In this document: one piece after another, positions 1-6,632 of the stretch
Numbering within the stretch: the first letter of the stretch is position 1
How the letters are laid out: each line of letters starts with the position of its first letter
The notes under the pieces: model-generated
Databases searched by the model: none
Told to the model about the DNA's origin: nothing
Seen by the model: only the letters and a program-made list of their open reading frames with translations
Position numbers and translations under genes: made by a program
NCBI GenBank assembly: GCA_046756445.1
Contig: JBHHWI010000041.1
Coordinates: 1-23,412 of the forward strand
Source: JACZWL01 sp046756445
Lineage (GTDB): Bacteria; Pseudomonadota; Gammaproteobacteria; Steroidobacterales; Woeseiaceae
Direction of reading: 5' to 3'
Length of the DNA stretch: 23,412 nucleotides

Positions 1-872
1 CGCCGTACCCGCGAATTGATATCGCGGATCAATTGCATCGCCCTGCCCAGATACGACCTCCCGAAGAGATTCAGGTGATTCAGGACGTGGTAGAGCTGAT
101 AAAGCCTGCACCTGTCCTCGGAACCCGGCTCCATTGGCCAGCTCTCTTCATACGCCGAATAAAAGTCACATCCAAAACCACCAAACAGTCGCGTCATCGC
201 GATATCGGTTTCCCGATCACCGTAATACACGGCCGGATCGTATATGACCGGCTTGCCTTGCGTCGCCGCCCAGTTGCCGCCCCAGAGATCGCCGTGCAGG
301 AGCGAGGATTTCGGCTGGTAGTCCCTGAACAGAGAATCGAGGTTGTCGATCAGTTCCCGGCCGGCCGACTGTAACTCTCCGCCGAATCCGTTGCTCATCG
401 CCAACCGCAATTGATAGCCGATCCGTCGCTCCGCGAAGAACGCGACCCAGTCGTCGGACCACTGGTTTTGCTGCAGAGTCAGTCCGATGGTGTTGTCGCG
501 ATGCCAGCCGAAACGCCCTTCGCTGTGGCGGTGCAAGCCCGCCAATTGCTGCCCGAAGAGCCGCTCCGTCTCACGGCCGGGCCGGTCGAACTCTATCCAC
601 TCCATTGCGAGGTAGGCGGCATTCGCCGTCGAGCCACAGCTCAGGACCTCCGGTACACGAACCGCATCCGCAGAACGGAGTTCGCGAAGGCCTTCCGCTT
701 CGGCCTCGAACATGTCCAACGATTGGGGCGCTCCGGTCTTGAGAAAAATCTCAGGGTCGACGCGCCAGGCCGCGCTGATGTCGCCGCCACCGACGGAATG
801 AGCATTCGCATTGTCGGCCACGGATACGCCGTCTTCGCGAAGCGCCGCGAAGATGTGTTGCCAGTCGGGCAT
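1..872 (-). CDS. Fructosamine kinase family protein (3' end cut by window edge)
   Basis: Predicted cytosolic small-molecule kinase of the fructosamine-3-kinase/ketosamine kinase family, which phosphorylates sugar adducts on amines (protein deglycation). Translating the minus strand from the ATG at 872 gives 290 residues with no stop before the window ends. The APH-like catalytic loop HGDLWGGN is at residues 193-200 (catalytic Asp195), and YDPAVYYGDRETD at 211-223 supplies the Mg-binding Asp212. The ATP-site lysine lies in the EIFLKTG segment near residue 45. Family members are about 290 residues, so only a few codons should be missing. The start lies 6 bases after the upstream exonuclease stop, so it is probably the third gene of that operon. 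Its ribosome site (GAAGA) is weak, consistent with coupled translation. Substrate is not known; the family call is firm. Confidence 0.9.
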   Translation of the reverse strand, partial: MPDWQHIFAALREDGVSVADNANAHSVGGGDISAAWRVDPEIFLKTGAPQSLDMFEAEAEGLRELRSADAVRVPEVLSCGSTANAAYLAMEWIEFDRPGRETERLFGQQLAGLHRHSEGRFGWHRDNTIGLTLQQNQWSDDWVAFFAERRIGYQLRLAMSNGFGGELQSAGRELIDNLDSLFRDYQPKSSLLHGDLWGGNWAATQGKPVIYDPAVYYGDRETDIAMTRLFGGFGCDFYSAYEESWPMEPGSEDRCRLYQLYHVLNHLNLFGRSYLGRAMQLIRDINSRVR

Positions 873-878
873 TGTCTT

Positions 879-1763
879 CTACGATAAATCCGAGACCCGT
901 TCGGCCTGCCGCCGCAGGGCCTGGCCGATGCCGGCCTCGTCAAAGAGCGAGTTGATCTCCCCGAGGTCCGGAGCGACGGGTCGCAACCCGGATGCCGGCC
1001 GCTCAACGGGCGCATCGCAGGCGATACCGGTCAGACTGCGTGCAAGCATGGCCGCATCCTTGTGCGTATCCAGCTTGTCCCCGAGCGTCTTTGCGCCGCG
1101 GACGTTGACTTCGTGAACCTTGTCGAGGTTGTCGTAGACTTCTTCCAGGCTCCCGAAATGCTGCAACAGGGCAGCCGCAGTTTTCTTGCCGACACCGGGC
1201 ACGCCTTTGATGTTGTCGACGCTGTCCCCGGCGAGCGCGAGGAAATCTGCGATCTGCTCCGGCCACACCCCGAAAAAATCCGGGATCTGATCGTACTGGA
1301 TGCGGCCCTTGCCCGCGAAATCCCAGAATACGTCGTCCCTGGAAACCAGCTGTGCGAGATCCTTGTCGCGGCTGACGATTGTCGACGGCCGGCCCTTCTT
1401 GCGGCCTTCCGTGACAAGCGTGCCGATCAGGTCGTCCGCCTCGTAATTGGGGCTCGCGCATTCCATCAGGCCGAGGGCCCTCGTGAATCGGCGGCATTGC
1501 ACGAATTGCCGCTTCAGTTCAGGCGGCGCTGGATCACGGTTCGCTTTGTACTCCGGATAGATTTGTGTTCGAAACGACGTCCTAAGACTCTCATCGAACA
1601 GCACGGCGACATAATCCGGCTTTACCTTTTCCATGAAGTCGCCGATGAAGCGACAGTAGCCATAAAGCGCGTTTATCGGGTTGCCATCGTCGTCGACCAT
1701 GTCGTCGGGCATCGAATAATGCGCACGAAAGACGTAGACGCTGGCATCAATCAAATATTGCAT
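879..1763 (-). CDS. 5'-3' exonuclease / flap endonuclease (PolA N-terminal domain type)
   Basis: Predicted stand-alone 5' nuclease of 294 residues, homologous to the N-terminal domain of DNA polymerase I; these enzymes remove 5' flaps and RNA primers. All acidic metal ligands expected for the family are visible: Asp6, Asp57, Glu108, Asp110 and Asp111 (EADD), Asp133 and Asp135 (RDKD), Asp180 and Asp183 (GDSVDN). A helix-hairpin-helix signature, GVPGVGKKTA, follows at 187-196. E. coli ExoIX (Xni) lacks some of these acids, so this protein looks like an active enzyme rather than a degenerate Xni. I chose the ATG at 1763 because MQYLIDAS is the conserved N-terminus; the frame stays open another 25 codons upstream without conserved sequence. 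It overlaps the HNH gene by 17 bases, which suggests translational coupling. Confidence 0.9.
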   Translation of the reverse strand: MQYLIDASVYVFRAHYSMPDDMVDDDGNPINALYGYCRFIGDFMEKVKPDYVAVLFDESLRTSFRTQIYPEYKANRDPAPPELKRQFVQCRRFTRALGLMECASPNYEADDLIGTLVTEGRKKGRPSTIVSRDKDLAQLVSRDDVFWDFAGKGRIQYDQIPDFFGVWPEQIADFLALAGDSVDNIKGVPGVGKKTAAALLQHFGSLEEVYDNLDKVHEVNVRGAKTLGDKLDTHKDAAMLARSLTGIACDAPVERPASGLRPVAPDLGEINSLFDEAGIGQALRRQAERVSDLS

Positions 1764-2397
1764 CGCCCACGTATTCCCCTTCCGACAGATGGTCACACAA
1801 TCGCGCATGTAGCGGGCTTGAACGGGGAATATGGGCAAGCAGGTACTGCATCTGATCGGCCAGGACCTTGCGACCCTTCAGGTAGATGTACTCGGCATAT
1901 GTCGGTGTGAACGGAACTGCGATCAGCTGCATGCCGGACTGCTCCGGCGTGCGCCCGCCTTTATGGTTGTTGCAGCGGCGGCAGGCTGTCGCGACATTGT
2001 TCCAGACATCGCCGCCGCCGTGTGAAAGCGGCGTTATGTGATCCCTGGTCAGGTCCCTGGTCGGATGGCGCATTGCGCAGTAGAGGCACAGATTGGCGTC
2101 GCGCTTGAAAAGCGTGCGATTGTTCAGCGGCGGAACATATTGATCGCGCACGTGTGCCAGGCCTTTGGTGGCGCCGTGGGTAGCAATGATCGAGTTAACG
2201 TCGATGGTGCTTCGGCGGCCACTCAGCGCACTATATCCGCCGTGGACTGTGTAAAGGCGGCTGCCGCAGGCATAGGCGACCTGCTCAGTATGATACAGGC
2301 GTACCGCCTCACGGTAATCGATCCACTCCAGTGGCATGCCGGCCACGTCGGTTCGGAGCACCTGCTGCGAGATATCTGAAGCTGTCCCGTAAAACAT
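1747..2397 (-). CDS. HNH endonuclease family protein
   Basis: Predicted metal-dependent HNH nuclease of 216 residues. The core is complete: zinc-type pairs C104xxC107 and C139xxC142, the D119-H120 catalytic pair (RDHITPLSHGG), Asn134, and CNNHKGGRTPE at 142-152. The N-terminal half (VLRTDVAGMPLEWIDYREAV, 13-32) is a conserved lead-in shared by a widespread bacterial and cyanobacterial HNH subfamily. Its biological role is not established; restriction, repair or nicking are all possible. The ATG at 2397 is preferred because conservation starts just after it and GGAAG lies close upstream; an ATG at 2439 would add 14 unlike residues. It is first of a minus-strand unit with the exonuclease and the fructosamine kinase, and divergent from the pnt operon. 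No methyltransferase or other defence gene is adjacent. Confidence 0.85.
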   Translation of the reverse strand: MFYGTASDISQQVLRTDVAGMPLEWIDYREAVRLYHTEQVAYACGSRLYTVHGGYSALSGRRSTIDVNSIIATHGATKGLAHVRDQYVPPLNNRTLFKRDANLCLYCAMRHPTRDLTRDHITPLSHGGGDVWNNVATACRRCNNHKGGRTPEQSGMQLIAVPFTPTYAEYIYLKGRKVLADQMQYLLAHIPRSSPLHARLCDHLSEGEYVGDAIFD

Positions 2398-2463
2398 AAG
2401 CTTCCACACTCCCCAATAGCGTAGTTTGCAGGACCCCAAACAAAAATCAAATAGGTCGCATAT

Positions 2464-2491
2464 TTGAGAAAAATCCGGGCTATGTCATTAT
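2464..2491 (+). promoter_or_regulatory. Candidate sigma-70 promoter for pnt operon in divergent spacer
   Basis: TTGAGA (2464-2469) and CATTAT (2486-2491) are separated by 16 bases, matching 5 of 6 and 4 of 6 consensus positions. This would give a leader of about 95 bases before pntAA. The spacer 2398-2594 is AT-richer than the genes and must also hold the promoter of the leftward HNH operon, for which I see no convincing -35/-10 pair. The pntAA ribosome site is GGAGAT at 2584-2589. Visual match only. Confidence 0.35.
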
Positions 2492-2594
2492 TCGCGCTTC
2501 TGGTGACAAAAATGTGAATTTTGATCCCAAATTGATTACTCGGGACCAAGAAAGCAGCCGATATTCACCCGCTATAGTTTTTTGGAGATAAAAG

Positions 2595-3728
2595 ATGCCG
2601 CTGACTGTTGGCGTGCTGAAGGAGACCCTGCAATCTGAAACAAGGGTTGCCCTGACCCCAGAAATTACCGCAAAACTTCAGGCCCTGGGCGTTGCAATTG
2701 TCATGGAACACGATGCCGGAGCGGGCTCGAATTTCCTCAATGCGGAGTACGATGGCGTCGAAATCGCAGCCAGGGACGATGTTCTTGCCAAGTCCGACTT
2801 GTTGTTTACCGTGCAGCCCCCCGGCGACGACACCGTCAACAAGCTCGACTCCGGATCGGTCATCGCAGGACTGATGTACGGACATTCCAATCCCGGGCTC
2901 GTCGGGATCCTCCAGGACAAGGGCCACACCGCTTTCGCGATGGAGCTGATTCCGCGAATCTCACGCGCGCAGAGCATGGACGTTTTGTCATCCCAGGCTG
3001 CGGCAGCCGGTTACCAATGCGTCCTTATCGCGGCGAGTGCGCTCGACAAATTCTTCCCGATGCTGACGACCGCCGCCGGCACGATTCGGCCGGCCAAGGC
3101 GCTGATTATCGGCGCCGGTGTCGCCGGTTTGCAGGCAATCGCCACTGCAAAGCGTCTCGGCGCAATCGTTACCGGCTACGACGTGCGTGGCGCGACCAAG
3201 GAACAGGTCGAGTCGCTCGGTGCGAAATTCGTCGACACGGGCGTCCGCGCCGAGGGCGAAGGCGGATACGCGCGTGAACTGACTGAAGACGAAAAAGCGC
3301 AACAGCAGGCTGCGCTCGATAGGGAAATAGCACTCTCCGATGTCGTAATCAGTACCGCAGCGATTCCCGGCCGGCCGGCCCCCCGGATCATTTCCGCGGC
3401 GGCGGTTGCGACGATGAAACCCGGCGCCGTGATAGTCGATCTCGCCGCGGAAACGGGAGGCAACTGCGAGTTGACCCGGGCTGGCGAGACCATTGTCGAG
3501 AACAATGTGAGCATTGTCGGGCCGGTCAACCTTCCGGCTTCCCTGGGCAGACACGCGAGTGAAATGTACGCCAGAAACCTGTTCAATTTCATCAAACCGG
3601 CGATTCATGACGGCGAGTTGAAAATCGACTGGCATGATGAAGTGTTCGCACAGTCCGTATTGACACATGATGGCGAGATCAAGCACGAACTGACACGGCA
3701 AGCTGTCGAAGGGGGATCTTCCCGATGA
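2595..3728 (+). CDS. pntAA: NAD(P) transhydrogenase alpha subunit, part 1 (dI, NAD(H)-binding)
   Basis: Soluble NAD(H)-binding dI component, 377 residues, of the proton-translocating transhydrogenase that reduces NADP+ with NADH using the proton gradient. Visible signatures are the N-terminal VGVLKET and ETRVALTP, the mobile-loop region MELIPRISRAQSMDVLSSQA (116-135), and the NAD-binding Rossmann turn GAGVAGLQA (173-181) followed by YDVRGATKEQVESLGA. Length fits the three-subunit form (alphaproteobacterial and Rhodospirillum type), in which dI ends without membrane helices, unlike the fused PntA of E. coli. The start is supported by GGAGAT seven bases upstream. The stop overlaps pntAB as ATGA, so the genes are co-translated. 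Function is firm from sequence and gene order. Confidence 0.97.
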   Translation: MPLTVGVLKETLQSETRVALTPEITAKLQALGVAIVMEHDAGAGSNFLNAEYDGVEIAARDDVLAKSDLLFTVQPPGDDTVNKLDSGSVIAGLMYGHSNPGLVGILQDKGHTAFAMELIPRISRAQSMDVLSSQAAAAGYQCVLIAASALDKFFPMLTTAAGTIRPAKALIIGAGVAGLQAIATAKRLGAIVTGYDVRGATKEQVESLGAKFVDTGVRAEGEGGYARELTEDEKAQQQAALDREIALSDVVISTAAIPGRPAPRIISAAAVATMKPGAVIVDLAAETGGNCELTRAGETIVENNVSIVGPVNLPASLGRHASEMYARNLFNFIKPAIHDGELKIDWHDEVFAQSVLTHDGEIKHELTRQAVEGGSSR

Positions 3729-4018
3729 TTGATGGATTCATCGCGCTCTATATTTTCATGCTGGCGGCGTTTACCGGTTACGAAATCATTGGCCGCGTAC
3801 CCGCCATTCTCCACACGCCGTTGATGTCCGGGTCGAATTTCGTGCACGGCATCGTGCTGGTCGGTGCCATGGTCGCGCTCGGCAGGGCTGACACAACCCT
3901 GGAGCTCGTGGTCGGCTTCGCCGGCGTGATCCTTGGCGCCGGCAACGCTGTCGGCGGTTACGTCGTTACCGAGCGCATGCTGGAGATGTTCAAGAGCAGC
4001 AAGGAGAAGCGCTCATGA
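3725..4018 (+). CDS. pntAB: NAD(P) transhydrogenase alpha subunit, part 2 (dII membrane part)
   Basis: Small integral membrane subunit, 97 residues, that forms part of the proton channel (dII) of transhydrogenase together with the N-terminal half of PntB. Three hydrophobic stretches are visible: about residues 2-20 (FIALYIFMLAAFTGYEII), 37-56 (NFVHGIVLVGAMVALG) and 62-84 (LVVGFAGVILGAGNAVGGYVV). The motif GNAVGGYVVTERML near the C-terminus is typical of the family. It ends in a basic cytoplasmic tail (KSSKEKRS). It overlaps pntAA and pntB by four bases each (ATGA), giving a strictly coupled three-gene operon. Length and position match the separate-subunit arrangement exactly. Confidence 0.95.
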   Translation: MIDGFIALYIFMLAAFTGYEIIGRVPAILHTPLMSGSNFVHGIVLVGAMVALGRADTTLELVVGFAGVILGAGNAVGGYVVTERMLEMFKSSKEKRS

Positions 4019-5394
4019 GCGAACTCGTCTCGATGCGCTCGGTCATCGAAGCCAGCTATTTCGTCGCAGCTATCCTGTTCATCTTCGGGCTCAAGCGGAT
4101 GAGTTCGCCGGTGACGGCGCGCGGCGGCATTATCTGGGCCGGCGCCGGCATGGTGGTCGCGACGCTGGTGACGTTCCTGTACCCGGGGATGGGCAACTAC
4201 GCACTGATGATGGTTGCCATATTCATCGGTGGCGTGGCGGCATGGATCAGCGGCAAGAAGGTCGCCATGACCGACATGCCGCAGATGATCGCGCTCTATA
4301 ACGGCATGGGCGGTGGCGCCGCGGCCGCAATCGCCGCCGTCGAGCTGTTGTCGGGAGAAGATCACGGGCTGGTGTTCGGCGTACTCGCCATCCTCGGCGG
4401 CATGATCGGCGCGGTTTCGTTCAGCGGCAGTCTTGTCGCCTTCGCCAAGCTGCAGGGAATCATGAGACGGACATTTCGTTTCGGCGGTCAACAGCTCGTC
4501 AATCTCCTGATACTGGCGGTGACCGTTGTCCTCGCCGGCATCATCGTTTATCAGCACAGCGGCGTGAACACCGTCGTCATCTTTTTCCTGTTTGCGTTGT
4601 TGCTCGGCGTCACGATGACCTTGCCGATCGGCGGCGCCGACATGCCGGTTGTCATCTCTCTCTACAACGCCCTGACCGGCCTTGCCGTCGCATTCGAAGG
4701 ATTCGTATTGCAGAACGCCGCGATGATCATAGCCGGGACCGTTGTCGGCTCGGCCGGTACGCTGCTCACGCAGTTGATGGCCAGAGCGATGAATCGATCA
4801 CTGGCCAACGTCCTTTTTTCCGGATTCGGAGACGAGGCGGCCGAAAGCAGCGAGATAGCCGGAAGCCTCAAGCCGATCGAGGCAACCGATGTCGCCGTCA
4901 TGATGGCATTCGCGGACAAGGTGCTCATCGTTCCGGGCTACGGCATGGCCGTTGCCCAGGCGCAGCACAAGGTATGGGAGCTGGCACAGCTGCTCATCGA
5001 CAGCGGCGTGGACGTCAAGTTCGCGATTCACCCGGTCGCCGGACGAATGCCGGGCCACATGAACGTATTGTTGGCCGAGGCCGGTGTTCCTTACGACATC
5101 ATCTATGACGAAGACGAGATTAACGCGGAATTCGCAACCGCGGACGTCGCACTGGTCATCGGGGCAAACGACGTCGTCAATCCCGTTGCCCGATCGGATC
5201 CGTCGAGCCCGATATACGGCATGCCGATCCTGAATGCGGACCACGCGAAAAACGTGATCGTGATCAAGCGCGGCCAGGGGGCCGGATTTTCGGGCATCGA
5301 GAATGCTCTGTTCTTCCTGGATCAGACCAGAATGCTCTACGGCGACGGCCAGGCGATGGCCAGCCAGCTCATTCAGGAGGTCAAATCCCTCTGA
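4015..5394 (+). CDS. pntB: NAD(P) transhydrogenase beta subunit (dII and NADP(H)-binding dIII)
   Basis: Beta subunit, 459 residues: several membrane helices up to about residue 255 (dII, proton channel), then the soluble NADP(H)-binding dIII. dIII signatures are VPGYGMAVAQAQ (306-317), GRMPGHMNVLLAEAGVPYD (343-361), DEDEIN (365-370) and VIGANDVVNP (381-390), followed by KRGQGAGFSGIENALFF. With PntAA it transfers hydride from NADH to NADP+ while protons cross the membrane, supplying NADPH. It is the last gene of the operon; the REP-like hairpin cluster begins 11 bases after its stop and likely ends transcription. No defects are seen. Confidence 0.97.
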   Translation: MSELVSMRSVIEASYFVAAILFIFGLKRMSSPVTARGGIIWAGAGMVVATLVTFLYPGMGNYALMMVAIFIGGVAAWISGKKVAMTDMPQMIALYNGMGGGAAAAIAAVELLSGEDHGLVFGVLAILGGMIGAVSFSGSLVAFAKLQGIMRRTFRFGGQQLVNLLILAVTVVLAGIIVYQHSGVNTVVIFFLFALLLGVTMTLPIGGADMPVVISLYNALTGLAVAFEGFVLQNAAMIIAGTVVGSAGTLLTQLMARAMNRSLANVLFSGFGDEAAESSEIAGSLKPIEATDVAVMMAFADKVLIVPGYGMAVAQAQHKVWELAQLLIDSGVDVKFAIHPVAGRMPGHMNVLLAEAGVPYDIIYDEDEINAEFATADVALVIGANDVVNPVARSDPSSPIYGMPILNADHAKNVIVIKRGQGAGFSGIENALFFLDQTRMLYGDGQAMASQLIQEVKSL

Positions 5395-5405
5395 GAAGAG
5401 GTGAC

Positions 5406-5489
5406 AAAAAGGGGTCAGAGCCCTTTTATCCTTAAGAAAAAGGGGTCAGAGCCCTTTTATCCTTGATAAAAGGGCTCTGACCCCTTTTT
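5406..5489. repeat. REP-like repeat cluster: two direct copies plus one inverted copy
   Basis: A 28-base unit with core GGGGTCAGAGCCC occurs at 5406-5433 and identically at 5437-5464 (period 31). A third copy lies inverted at 5465-5489 and is an exact reverse complement of 25 bases of the second. Each unit is itself an imperfect palindrome (AAAAGGG facing CCCTTTT). This layout resembles BIME-like clusters of repetitive extragenic palindromes, which in many proteobacteria are mobilised by REP-associated tyrosine transposases (RAYTs); no such transposase is in the window. The cluster fills the whole gap between the convergent pntB and DUF3106 genes. Repeat structure is certain; the RAYT link is inference. 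Confidence 0.9.
5437..5489. terminator. 25-bp perfect hairpin, probable bidirectional terminator
   Basis: Arms 5437-5461 and 5465-5489 are exact reverse complements around the 3-base loop CTT. A run of five T ends the hairpin on either strand, so it could stop transcription from pntB rightward and from the DUF3106 operon leftward. The DUF3106 stop codon begins two bases beyond the hairpin. The stem is longer than a usual intrinsic terminator and is A/T-rich at its base, so termination is inferred rather than shown. Confidence 0.6.
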
Positions 5490-5490
5490 C

Positions 5491-5985
5491 TTATTCTCTG
5501 TCTATCGTCGTCGGACGATCAGTCGCGCGGTGCCTCAAACGCTCTCGTATTCGCTTGCGCTGGTCCGGTGTCAGGTCGCGATACCGGTCCCTGAGTTGCT
5601 GGCGTCTGTCCGGCGGCAGCCTGCGGTAACGGTCAAAGGCCCTGCGGATGCGTGCCTGTTCCCTGGGCGACAGTCTCTGGAAGTCCCGGTAGCGCGATCG
5701 AATGGCGTCGCGCTGCTCGTCTGTCAGACCGCGCCATGCCTCAAAGCGCTCCTTCGCGGCGGCCCGCTGTCTGCGCGTCATGCCGGCCCAGCGTTCCGCG
5801 CCGGCTGACAACCGCGCCTGTCGTTCGGGCGCCAGCGTATCCCAGCTATCGGCCAGGGACTCCAGAACCCGTTGCTGTTCCACACTGAGACTGTCCCAGG
5901 ATATGTTCTCGTCCTGTGCCAGCGACGCACCGCTCGCCACCAGCAGAAGCGACGCAAGGATTGACACCATCCATTCAGCTTTCAT
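5491..5985 (-). CDS. DUF3106 domain protein, periplasmic, seven 18-residue repeats
   Basis: Predicted exported protein of 164 residues. A signal peptide is visible (MKAEW, then hydrophobic ILASLLLVASGASLAQ; cleavage near Ala23). The mature part is seven copies of an aromatic-xx-Leu-[ST]-x-x-[QR] helix motif starting at W30, W48, W66, W84, F102, Y120 and Y135: spacing is exactly 18 residues five times, then 15. Several copies read LTxxQ or LSxxE, recalling the LTxxQ motif of the Spy/CpxP periplasmic proteins. The protein is highly basic. The start ATG at 5985 overlaps the preceding gene by 11 bases; the frame is open further upstream but the signal peptide fixes the start. Last gene of the ECF sigma operon. 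A role as stress sensor or periplasmic chaperone is inference. Confidence 0.85.
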   Translation of the reverse strand: MKAEWMVSILASLLLVASGASLAQDENISWDSLSVEQQRVLESLADSWDTLAPERQARLSAGAERWAGMTRRQRAAAKERFEAWRGLTDEQRDAIRSRYRDFQRLSPREQARIRRAFDRYRRLPPDRRQQLRDRYRDLTPDQRKRIRERLRHRATDRPTTIDRE

Positions 5986-6247
5986 CTTCAGACTCCATCG
6001 ATTCTTTGCCTGCCGGCGCGGGATCGCTCCGCTCGTCATCATCGGACGCCACCGCCTCGCCCGTTGCCCGATCAAACAGCAGCCAGTCTTCATCCGATGC
6101 CTCCCAGCTCCCCAGGTACTCCAGGAACTCCATGTCCGGTGATTCATCATCAGCAGCAGCGACCACGCCGTTGCAGCCGATCAAGCCCCACAGGATGGCT
6201 ACGCTGAGCACGTAATCCGGCTGTTTCGCATCAGCCGACATTGCCAT
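5975..6247 (-). CDS. Small acidic exported or membrane-anchored protein of sigma operon
   Basis: Predicted 90-residue protein. A hydrophobic stretch (YVLSVAILWGLIGCNGVVAA, 12-31) could be a signal peptide or anchor. A conserved-looking block DMEFLEYLGSWEASDEDW (38-55) follows, then a strongly acidic tail ending in ESEDES. I recall FLEYLGSWE-type blocks in small proteins next to DUF3619/DUF3106 genes, but give no name or function. It overlaps DUF3619 by 17 bases and DUF3106 by 11, strong evidence of a real, co-translated gene. The start may be the ATG at 6247 or the second ATG at 6241; neither has a good ribosome site. The acidic tail and the basic DUF3106 partner could interact (speculation). 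Confidence 0.7.
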   Translation of the reverse strand: MAMSADAKQPDYVLSVAILWGLIGCNGVVAAADDESPDMEFLEYLGSWEASDEDWLLFDRATGEAVASDDDERSDPAPAGKESMESEDES

Positions 6248-6632
6248 TCGGGTCCGGTTCGTCGTCGAATTCCGCCTCCAGCACCATCCAGCTGTAAAAC
6301 TCGAGTTCCTGCAGCATCTCGAGACTCTCCTCTGTCATCAGAATCTCGAAATCGCGGAGTTCGCCAGGTGCTGCCAGAGAGTCCACCGGTGCTCTGTTGC
6401 TCAACATCACGACGGCCACTACCGCCGCCGCAGCAACGCCGGCAGCCGGCGCCCATCGCAGCCATCTCACTGAACCGGCACCCGGCCGCAATTGCTCGAG
6501 AGCTGCATGCCGGCCACGGTTCAGCCGTGATTGCGACTCGGCATCGAGGCCTTGCACACTTTGATCGAAGAGCTGTTTTGCTTTCGCCGCAAACTGCTGA
6601 TCTTCGATGCTGGCGAGGTTTCGCTCGTTCAT
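6231..6632 (-). CDS. DUF3619-like single-pass membrane protein, candidate anti-sigma factor
   Basis: Predicted 133-residue inner-membrane protein. The N-terminal cytoplasmic helix region DQQFAAKAKQLFDQSVQGLD and ESQSRLNRGRHAALEQL (about 11-48) resembles DUF3619, found next to ECF sigma genes. One membrane helix spans about 60-78 (WAPAAGVAAAAVVAVVML). The external part is acidic (ELRDFEILMTEESLEMLQELEF). The ATG at 6632 overlaps the sigma stop as ATGA; a TTG two codons earlier is less likely. Topology (cytoplasmic helical N-terminus, one helix, external C-terminus) and position right after the sigma gene are those of membrane anti-sigma factors, but no zinc-type anti-sigma motif is present, so the role is inferred. 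Confidence 0.8.
   Translation of the reverse strand: MNERNLASIEDQQFAAKAKQLFDQSVQGLDAESQSRLNRGRHAALEQLRPGAGSVRWLRWAPAAGVAAAAVVAVVMLSNRAPVDSLAAPGELRDFEILMTEESLEMLQELEFYSWMVLEAEFDDEPDPNGNVG

Noticed and set aside
1764..1838. Longer exonuclease starting 25 codons upstream
   Set aside because: The extra residues are not family-like, lie inside the HNH coding region, and the conserved N-terminus begins at MQYLIDAS.
2398..2450. Leftward promoter for the HNH operon (TTGATT with TACGCT)
   Set aside because: The spacer is about 21 bases and alternative pairs fit no better; no confident assignment is possible.
5406..5489. CRISPR-like look of two identical 28-base units with 31-base period
   Set aside because: The gap between copies is only three bases, the third copy is inverted, and no spacers or cas genes exist; a REP-like cluster explains it.
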